Origin: Zea mays
Lineage: Eukaryota; Streptophyta; Magnoliopsida; Poales; Poaceae
Direction of reading: 5' to 3'
Length of the DNA: 64,000 nt
Assembly: GCF_902167145.1 (NCBI RefSeq)
Contig: NC_050096.1
Span: 184,733,825-184,797,824 of the forward strand
Under the pieces are notes generated by a model. It did no database searches and was not told the origin of the DNA. It saw nothing but the letters and a program-made list of their open reading frames with translations. Below, in pieces: positions 56,029 through 64,000 of this stretch (within the stretch, counting starts at the first letter, position 1; every line of letters starts with the position of its first letter). A program made the translations under genes and the position numbers.

Positions 56029-56938
56029 TAGAGGTGAAAACGAAACATATATGTATAGATAGCAGGTCATTCTATATCTTACCCTAATGTATTTCAATTG
56101 GATTCAAGATCAGATACATATAGTTAGAAACGAGACAGATACGGATATAGGGGCTGGATATTTATTTGGGCGGATAAGTGGCGGATACATGTATTATTTG
56201 GCTGAATACATGTGGATATTAGATACTTGTCGGATAATGCATAAATTGCTTATTATTCATTAGAATTCCATTTGCGTGTAAGACAGTTACACCACAAGTA
56301 TTGCATAGACCATAAATCAACATGAAAATACAAGAATAAGTTGATATTACACAATTGTTCAACATGATAGTTAGAATATAATGATAAGATTCAAATCACA
56401 CAATAGTCTAATGTAACACATCATAGTTTTCAAATGACACGAGATAGTCTAATACAATACATGATAATCCAACACATGTGACATATAGTCTATTAATAAG
56501 CTATGGAATGTTGGAGTTACACATGTGATCTATATTATGTTAGTTTGATATAAATTGGATATTATTTGTAACAATTTTGATATGATTATGTGTTCAAACA
56601 AAAATTTGATGTACTACAATGTTGTTCTCTTTGATCTATACAATTTTCATATAAACTTTATCTTTATCCGGGTTCATATGTAAAAGTTATGATTTCATAA
56701 AAGTATTGGACAAGAAAAAAACGGTACCCAAAACCTAGGTAACCATATTCGACCTAACTATTCGAGTATTTACTAGGTAGTTTTCGCTCCAAATGCAACT
56801 CAGATTCAAATTTGTACTATCTATGTACTACTCATATCCATTCTAAATATAAAAGTATTTGGATTCATATGAAAAAATAGATATTTATATTATCTATATC
56901 CGATATCGGGCGAGTATATCCAAACGTTTTAACACCTA
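56029..56938. mobile_element. Non-autonomous hAT-like element
   Basis: 910 bp, AT-rich, no coding frame. Ends TAGAGGTGAAAACG and the complement of CGTTTTAACACCTA (TAGGTGTTAAAACG) resemble hAT inverted repeats. Flanks CATCTATC (56020-56027) and CATCTATG (56939-56946) match at 7 of 8 bases, the length expected for hAT. One extra G lies between the left flank and the element start. Confidence 0.7.
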
Positions 56939-56966
56939 CATCTATGCCTCAACTCCAACCAATGTA

Positions 56967-57191
56967 GGCTTGTTCGGTTGAATCTGTATTGAGGGGAATC
57001 GGAGGGGATTAAATCCCCTCCTAATCAAAATGTGGATTGGAGTGTCAATTAGTTTAATCAAAAATAGATATTTAATCCCCTTCAGGTTTTATTTGGGTAC
57101 TCTAGTATTCACACAATCTACATGTAAGGAATAATCAAAAATAGATACTTAAATTAATTTACACTCCAATACACCTCAATACATGTGGATT
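56967..57191. mobile_element. PIF/Harbinger-like MITE, cut by the CACTA element
   Basis: Starts GGCTTGTTCGGTTGAATC, a typical Tourist-like end, and continues with GGGGATTAAATCCCCTCC. Near the break it reads ACACCTCAATACATGTGGATT, which mirrors the left part (AATCTGTATTGAGG). The matching right end is missing; the CACTA terminus begins at 57192. The rest probably lies beyond the window. Confidence 0.6.
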
Positions 57192-57610
57192 CACTACAGG
57201 AAACTAGTTAAAGAACGTGGGTGACAAACCGTCGAAATTAATGTAATAAGCCGACGAACTTACAATAAGAACGTGGGTTTACCGATGAATATAGCCGACA
57301 ACGATTTTTTGACGAACTTAGAGAAGTAAGTTCGACGGCCCCGATGAACTTAACCTTAAGAACGTGGGTACCGTCGAACTTAACATTAAGAACGTGGGTA
57401 TCGTCGAACTTAACTTTAAGAACATGCATGTTTAAGTTCGACGGGGGACGTCGAATTTGTTCCCATAAGTTCGACGGTACCCACGTTCTTAAAGTTAAGT
57501 TCGACGGGGCCATGTGGCCGATGAACTTATTTGGACTGCGTGGGCTGCACATTAAGTTCGATGGTACCCACGAACTTAACCTTAAGAACGTGGGTACCCA
57601 CGTTCTTAAC
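57192..57610. repeat. CACTA terminus with subterminal repeats
   Basis: After CACTACAGGAAA, short motifs recur in both directions: AAGAACGTGGGTACC, CGTCGAACTTAA and their complements GGTACCCACGTTCTT and TTAAGTTCGACGG, roughly a dozen times. In En/Spm such subterminal motifs bind the TNPA protein; that role is inferred here. The repeats create open but meaningless frames on both strands. Confidence 0.85.
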
Positions 57611-57883
57611 CTTTTTTCTAGAAAAAAATAAAAATTACAGAAATGAAAAATTAGACAAACATAATATCACATGCAACACATAATATCACATACAATACAG
57701 ATTTCAAACCTATGGATACATGTTCATATCACAAATTCACACAGTCCAAATACATAAGGTCACAAAAATACATAAGTCCAAATACATAAGTTCACAAATT
57801 CACATAAGTTCACATCCATAGTGCACAATTTTAGTTCACAAGTTCAAACACACAAGTTCAAACATTAGCTCCATGACTCTCGA

Positions 57884-60800
57884 TCAGGACATCAGATTGT
57901 TGTTCATAGCTCCACCACTAGAATTGAGACATCTGTCCGCAAAGTCATCGTGAGGGGGAGGAGTCACTTGATGAGAGCCGGAATCCTACAAAATAAACCA
58001 AAATTCTCATAAATATACAACTGGCATTAAATCACATGTACACAAAGATATAGGAAAGCATCATAAATATACAACTGACATTAAAAAGAAGGCCAATTTG
58101 TTGCAGCGTGAACAAGTAGCAAGCAGCATGAATCAGGAACGTACTGCTGGTGATGGAAGTGGTTGTGTTGGCCATGGGGGCGTCCCCAAGGCCCCATTGG
58201 ATGTGTAGGATATCCCCATGGTGGTGGCGGCCAATATCCCATACCTGGTTGTGGAGGAGGAAGAATCTGTCCTCTAGAAGGCATTGACCACTGCATGTCC
58301 ATCTGTGGGTTTCCTTGTCTGGTCTCAGAACCCTATAACCAAATAAAAGTATGCATGATTATAATTGTAAATTAAAGTAAATATACTACAAAATTATACC
58401 TGTGTTTCATTGGTGTTTGGGGTCTGTCCAGATAGTGACGAACGGGTGAACTGGGGTCACATTTGAGATCCCATCTAAGCACTGCAAATACAATAAGCTT
58501 GAGTTTTATTTTAAACTAATGTATATATAGAGTTTATACTAAACAACTGGTTTTCAGAACTCCAGGGTGTCCATTTACCTCGACTTTGCATGATCTAGTC
58601 TTACAGATGTCATTCACTCCTCACTGGAGAGGATTTTGCATGATCACATGGCATCTGATTGGCATGCACTGCTTTTTTATTGTATTAAATTGCTTTGTTG
58701 TGCGCTGTAGCTACGTAGCATTACTGAAAAGGGATCGAACACTACCTTTGCATGCATAAAAGGCTTAGTAATACGCAACAGATCTTAACTGAAGCTAGTT
58801 TCTATTCATATCACAATTTTTTTTGCCTAGATAATGCAGTAATATTTGTTTTGTACTGTAGCAGTTCACAACAACAAAAGGTTTTATCCCCTTGGATGAC
58901 TATTGATGTAGGTGATCTGAGACCTTTGGTTTATGGTAGAACATGGTCTTCTACTTGATCTGGGATGACAATATGGACTCTCAGTTAAAGCTATACCAAC
59001 TTTGAGAGTTCGTACAAAGTGAGCTTAGATGACAAGGGATCCGAAGACCAATGCAATCCGCTAAAACCCTAATTATGGACTTACAAACCATAAGTTGTTC
59101 CACTTTCACGCGAAACTACCTTATTACTTGTCATGACCCATGAATCTATTTGGTGTTGGTGATCTGTTCATGCAAGCCATGCTTTGCTCCTACTCTGCCA
59201 AGTGCATAGTAGGGCTTTGATTGGGTGTTGGCTCAAGATTAGAGCTGCTGCAAGCAGAAGCCCTGCCATACTTGATTCAGCTTGCTCTATGATCTTAAAC
59301 ATGACTAACCAGTAAGATTATTACCTAATGGCCTCAAAGATATATTATCTTACAGTTAAATCACCTGTGTATATCTCCTAGGTCTACCTAAGTCTGAATT
59401 CTGAATCCGATGCAAAACATAAAGTGCATGCTTTCAGAAAAGTTGCAAGACTATACTTGAATAATCCAAAGTGTATAAGCAAGCATACTTGAACAACTAG
59501 TGTACTACCTCAGTTGTTAGGAGCTTTTTCACCATGTAAGTTCAGATTTTAACTGAACACTAAACACTCTATGTGCGTCTGACAGACAACAAAGCAGGTC
59601 GGCAACTTGGGTTGTTGTAGGCTGATATGATCCCAACCAAATTCAGTTGGCATTGGAACGTGTAGGATTAGAGTGGTTGATAGACACAGAAGAAAGACAG
59701 AGAAAATAGGAGTGTAAATCTGTGTTGTTCCTAACAGGGATAGAGTCTGCACCTATCAGGTTCCTAATTGTGAATGTGACACTCTTGTTTGGAGTGAACA
59801 ATGATTAAAGAGGAATTACACAAGAATCACCACCTATCAGGTTCCTAATGCTTCAAAATGTTTCCATCCAGGAATCACACTCAGGTCTCGGCTGGGAGGT
59901 AGGTAGTCGAATGGGTGAAGACCCACGACAGTTAAATCCATCCAAACCCATGGGTATCAACCTGTTTCCACCCACAATATAAAAGAAACCCACCCAACTC
60001 ATCCTGTTGGTAATTAAAACCATCACAACCCACCAAAACAAACCCTTTTCTAAAACCCAACCAAAATATCCATTTACACCCGCCCCATTTGCAGGCCTAA
60101 ATGCATCTGAAAAATCGAATGAATGGTGGATTACTAAAATTATTACCTGCATCAGCATTCCCTACATCATCTGAACTTGTTGAACTTGTTGTTGTTGTTG
60201 TTGTCTTAGTTGCTCATCAAGCTCTGATTCCCTCGAAGTTGAAGTTCGAGATCTACTCCCCACCGAGGAAACAGACCGACGACCAAAGCTATCGCGACTC
60301 ACCACCCCATCACCGATCCTCAACCTAGAAACATCACAAGTTATGAACCAATTGTTTTTATTTATCACAGCTTTGATCTTATCATACCTCCCATGTGGTA
60401 GCCCACCACCAGCAACATATGCTGCGTCCGGATTGAAAGGTGCCTCCCTCCAATCTAGACCATTGTCTCCTACTTTCCTCCTAACCTCCTCAGCATAACG
60501 AGTCTACAAAACAATTTATGTTAATTATAAAAATGAGTCACAAGTTAATTAAGAATAGATAGTTATTATTTACACCTACCAGCTTTTCTGTCGTGCTATC
60601 GTCACATAAAATTTCTGGATGCTCTAGATCTGGACCTCGGTGTCCCTCCATGTATACGTCAATGAATCGGGGATTCAACACCATCATGAGCCTACTGCAG
60701 TAAGAGACATAATGAAATATACAAATTTGTCATAGGGAAACTAAATGTTACTTAGCTCGTCATACCATTCGTTGTGATTTCTCAATAAATCCATCTGCTC

Positions 60801-62154
60801 CAAATCGATGGAGGCCCGGTTTGCTCTTCCTGTTCAAACGATTTCTATCTAAAATCACTTTGTACTCATCTGAGGCCCAGTACTTGCAGAGCTTGACCCA
60901 AGCTTCAGGATGAGCAGTGAGCCAGTCCACTTCACTTTGTTTGTACTCCTCAGCTGTCAAGTGGATTTCACACGCCTGCTTGTTCATCATTCTTTGACCC
61001 TTCACTTTCTTGAAGTACACGGTAACAGCTTTGACCCGTGCATCTGACATTGAACCATTTATAACTTTTCTAGCAGTATTGTGGAATACACGTTTTGCAT
61101 GTTCTTCGTTCGCTGTTTCGCCCAATCTAAATTGTTCCTGCATAATGAAGAAGCAATTAAACTCATTTATAGATGCCCACGGTAAGTAAATTTAAAAGAC
61201 ACAATAAACTCACCCAAAACGATGACCACATTGCGTCTTGGTGAGTACGGTCGGATCCATATGGTTTGAGGCCCCAGTGAGCCCAGTGATACGCCCCTAT
61301 CTCTGCCCCATTGAATTGTACCACCCCTGGATAGTGAAAACGAGCTATAGATCCCAGCACTCTGTTAACTGGTGTCCGGTGACCTTTGCCACTCCATGCC
61401 ACCTCCACCCAGCTCCTCTCTCCTGCAGGGTTTATGACCCTACGTTGGTCCAAGGGTTGTGTCGGTGGAACTCTAAGGGACCGCCGAAACCTACAAAATT
61501 GTAAATTGTGCACTGGTAATAATATCAATCCAACAAAAATAGAACTCATCATCAAAATAAAAATACCTGAAGTTCGTTGCCTGTGTCGTTGTAACAACCT
61601 CGTCATCAGCCTCTCCATCGTAGTACTCCCCATAGTCATCATCATCATGCATCGGTGAACCTTGGCCAGCCAGCTCGTCCTCCTACCTAGGTGCATTGTG
61701 GTCTGACGCCTCGCGCTCTTGCTCAAATGCATTGTGGTCCTGCTCTAGCATAGGTCCACTTGAGCCTATCTCCTCACGCTCCTGCTCAAGTGCATTGTGG
61801 CCTACCACCTCGCACTCTTGCCCAGGTGCACTATGGCTTGCCACTTCGCGCCCCTGCTCCTCCATGCAACCAAGGAGCTGCTCTAGCCGTTGCCTTGACG
61901 CTGTAGAGCCCTACAAACATAATCAACAATGAGATATATCAAGTACTCGAAAATTAGGCGATAATACTATTACATACGTAGAAGAAAAGAAAATAAAACA
62001 AATTAAATACCTGCAACAACATAGCGGTTGTATCTCCACCACCTGAACCCCTAGTCGACCGTGACCTTGAGGAGTCACCACAGTCTCTGCGCTTCTTCCC
62101 TTTGAGCTTGTCCATGACCCTCATCATCTGCACAAATTTCATAATTGAGTCCAT
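57884..62154 (-). pseudogene. TNPA-like gene of the CACTA element (Transposase_24 domain), multi-exon
   Basis: Minus strand. Exons I can place: about 62154-62011 (KLKGKKRRDCGDSSRSRSTR), about 61911-61567 (repeats of the EQERE..HNA type), 61490-61214 (RVINPAGERSWVEVAW, YHWAHWGLKPYGSD), 61137-60766 (LGETANEEHAKRVF, HPEAWVKLCKYWAS), about 60697-60583 (DVYMEGHRGPDLEHPEIL), about 60503-60388 (AAYVAGGGLPHGR), about 60325-60151, about 58332-58081 (Pro-rich, PPPPWGYPTHPMGPWG) and 57985-57884 (TPPPHDDFADR, stop at 57884). GT-AG sites fit those with exact ends. The middle exons match the plant Ptta/En/Spm Transposase_24 family. One TAG at 61683-61685 interrupts the repeat exon, so I call it a pseudogene. 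A large intron covers about 58340-60100. Confidence 0.72.
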
Positions 62155-62399
62155 ATATATTAAGATTGAAATAAGAATACATATACAAGAATTTAATTAT
62201 ATATACTTTTCAAAAATCATCGGCATCAGAATCTGCTTCAGCAACGCGCTGCTCAATTATTTCAAGTCTTTGTTGTTTTTCAAGAATTCTCTGTGACTTA
62301 CGAGTCCTTGCCCTAGAAGGACCTGGTTCTTCTGTCATCAAATCTATGGTGAGACTAGCTACTTCATTGAGCCCTAAATCCTCAGATGATAAATATTAA

Positions 62400-64000
62400 C
62401 AGAATCATCATCTTCGTTATTTGTGTTGTAATAATCATATCATAACGGATGGACTTCAGGATTAATTTTGTATACAACCCAACAAGACTTCAAGTTCTCA
62501 TGAGGATATGTTAGATAGTACACCTATTGCGCTGGATGTGCAAGCACAACATTGCTATACTCGCTGCCTTTAAACCGTGATTCATGCTTTACCTCCACAA
62601 TTCCAAATTCATCCTCTCGCGTTTATTGAGGATCAAACCATTCACAATCAAATAACACAAACATGAACTCTTTGGCCCCACCAAGAGTGTACTCAGTTAT
62701 GTCTTGAAGAACACCATAATAGTCATGAGTGCCTCCGTCTGCATTTGAGGCAGTTGCTACTACTCCACTATTTGTCGTGGCTGCCTGCGGGCGGATTTTT
62801 TCTAATTTTTATGTTCGAAAACGATATCCATTAATATCATAGCGGCTATATTTTCTTGCTTTCAACTGACCATGTGATATCTGTCGCAAATCATCCGAGA
62901 CTAGAGAGTCAAGTTGCTTACACTACATCGAGCAGAAAAAAATATAGTTAAATAGCAAGTCGTATGTGCAAACTAAGTACACAAAGGAAAATTATAAAGA
63001 GATAATTACATGCTCGTGGAACCATTCAATGAAACATGGACCTCCGTTCATCCCTTTCATACGTAGATTATCCAGTTCCTTTGGTGTAGGTTTGTGACCA
63101 GCTAAATATATGGAATCAAACATTTCAAAGTATGGATCAAGTTCCTCCATGTTGGTGTACAAGTAGAGCATGGTGAAATTACGCTCTCTTATGTCAACAT
63201 AATGTGCAGTAGAAGCCCCGACCCCTTTCCCCTTCGAGAGAAAAACACTAAGGTCGGTCGAAGGACCTTCTTCTTCAGTAGATACCGTGTTGATTGAGCA
63301 TTCACGTTGTTAGTGTGTGATAAATACTGACTTGAGAAGATTGTGATCTCTTTAGCTGCAAAGGCCTCTGCTATACACCCCTCAACCCTTGCTTTGTTCC
63401 GCACAGTAGCTCTAAGTTTTTTCAATTCTGTTTCTTGACTATACATCCATCGGAACTGCACTGGTCCTCCTACCAATGCTTCATAAGGTAAGTGCACTAG
63501 CAAATGTTGCATCACATTCATAAATCCAGGCAGAAATACCTTTTCCATCTTGCATACAAGCACCACGATTTGTTTCTCAAATTGAATCATCAATTTCTTT
63601 GAGATCTGCTTAGCACATATATGTCTATATATGTAACTAAGTTCAACAATCATCTTCCATAGAGGAGGCGTCAAATAGCCACAGAACATTACCGACATAA
63701 GTCTTTCCATCAAAATATGGTAATCGTGAGCCTTCAACCCATTTAATTTGTTAGTGTCGAGGTTAACAATACGTTTTATATTAGCTGCCTAGCGGTCTGG
63801 AAACTTCAACATTTTCAACCATAGAAATACTTCTTTTAGCTCTTCCGGCTTTAGACAGTATGGAGCTCCTGGTGTCCTCTCCTTTCCATTAGGATTTAAT
63901 TTGACCTCAAGGCTAGGGCGATTGCAAGATTAGCTAAATCTTTCCTAGCATTGATGTTGTCTTTTGTTTTACCCTTAATGTTTAGACACATGCTTATGAT
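62400..64000 (-). pseudogene. TNP2-like transposase of the CACTA element, 3' part, decayed
   Basis: Minus strand, cut by the window edge. 63737-63189 is an uninterrupted frame with the TNP2-associated DUF4218 pattern (KAHDYHILMERLM, QFEKQIVVLVCKMEKVFLPG, VHLPYEALVGGPVQFRWMY, RNKARVEGCIAEAF). Upstream, a stop lies before it near 63790 (FPDR then TAG). Downstream, 63180-63010 (YTNMEELDPYFEMFDSIYLA, CFIEWFHEH) and 62900-62440 carry a DUF4216-like part (GGTHDYYGVLQDITEYTLGG, FMFVLFDCEWFDPQ, FGIVEVKHESRF, VYYLTYPHENLKSCWVVYKI) with in-frame stops near 62810, 62623 and 62527. The catalytic N-terminal part is outside the window. Confidence 0.78.

Larger units (their letters stand above)
57192..64000 (-). 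mobile_element. CACTA (En/Spm-like) DNA transposon, runs off the right edge
   Basis: Begins with the terminal CACTACAGGAAA, preceded by ATT, which may be half of the 3-bp target duplication. Subterminal repeats fill 57200-57610. A TNPA-like Transposase_24 gene (57884-62154) and a TNP2-like gene (62400 to beyond 64000) are both on the minus strand, in En/Spm order (TNP2 first, TNPA second). The other end is not in the window. Confidence 0.85.

Noticed and set aside
57238..57631. Open frames on both strands with repeated NLTLRTWVPS and similar peptides
   Set aside because: They are translations of the CACTA subterminal repeats in both orientations.
59860..60095. A possible hAT-type insertion in the large intron of the CACTA TNPA-like gene (right end GCCCCATTTGCAGGCCTA)
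   Set aside because: The right end looks hAT-like but I could not find a matching left end or an 8-bp duplication.

Overview
This is plant nuclear DNA, almost certainly maize (Zea mays) or a very close relative. It is a block of nested LTR retrotransposons and DNA transposons around one small island of low-copy genes. The assignment rests on retroelements that look like the maize Opie, Huck and Cinful/Zeon families, on GC-rich grass-type exons with GT-AG introns, and on several MITEs. Family names come from recognition and were not checked against a library.

Layout. (1) 1-20,900: a non-autonomous gypsy element on the minus strand (Zeon-like: gag, no pol) whose left LTR is split by a complete 13.8-kb Huck-like gypsy element on the plus strand (91-13,855). 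The host element also carries a spliced antisense gene on the plus strand with its own TATA box (14,247-17,560). (2) 20,901-30,937: the gene island. It has a GT14 glycosyltransferase (plus, 4 exons), a VAMP72-type R-SNARE (plus, 5 exons), a secreted glycine-rich protein (minus, 1 exon) and a B3/REM-type DNA-binding protein (minus, 3 exons), with MITEs in a promoter and an intron. (3) 30,938-40,514: an old, broken Opie-like copia element (TSD AATCC), itself hit by a solo LTR of the Zeon-like family (34,749-35,420, TSD AGGAC). (4) 41,445-43,895: an array of roughly 105-bp tandem repeats, split by another solo LTR. (5) 44,523-55,512: a copia-type solo LTR with a perfect GTGTA duplication, split by a very young, nearly intact Opie-like element (45,441-54,962; 4 differences between its 1,322-bp LTRs). 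(6) 56,029-56,938: a hAT-like non-autonomous element. (7) 56,967-57,191: a PIF/Harbinger-like MITE cut by a CACTA (En/Spm-like) transposon that starts at 57,192 and runs off the right edge. Its TNPA-like (Transposase_24) and TNP2-like genes are on the minus strand.

How the parts relate. The island genes are ordinary housekeeping or regulatory plant genes with no obvious shared pathway. The retroelements follow a clear order of insertion: Huck-like after Zeon-like, Zeon-family solo LTR after Opie A, Opie B after the copia solo LTR, CACTA after the MITE. Most nonsense codons in the older gypsy elements are one C-to-T or G-to-A change away from a sense codon, as expected of methylated, silenced DNA. 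No CRISPR array, rRNA, tRNA or bacterial-type system is present. I see no clearly new biological system. The items most worth a second look are the antisense spliced gene in the Zeon-like element, the conserved gag-pol frame gap with an acceptor-like site in both Opie copies, the 105-bp array, and the shared CCGG palindromes in three copia LTRs.
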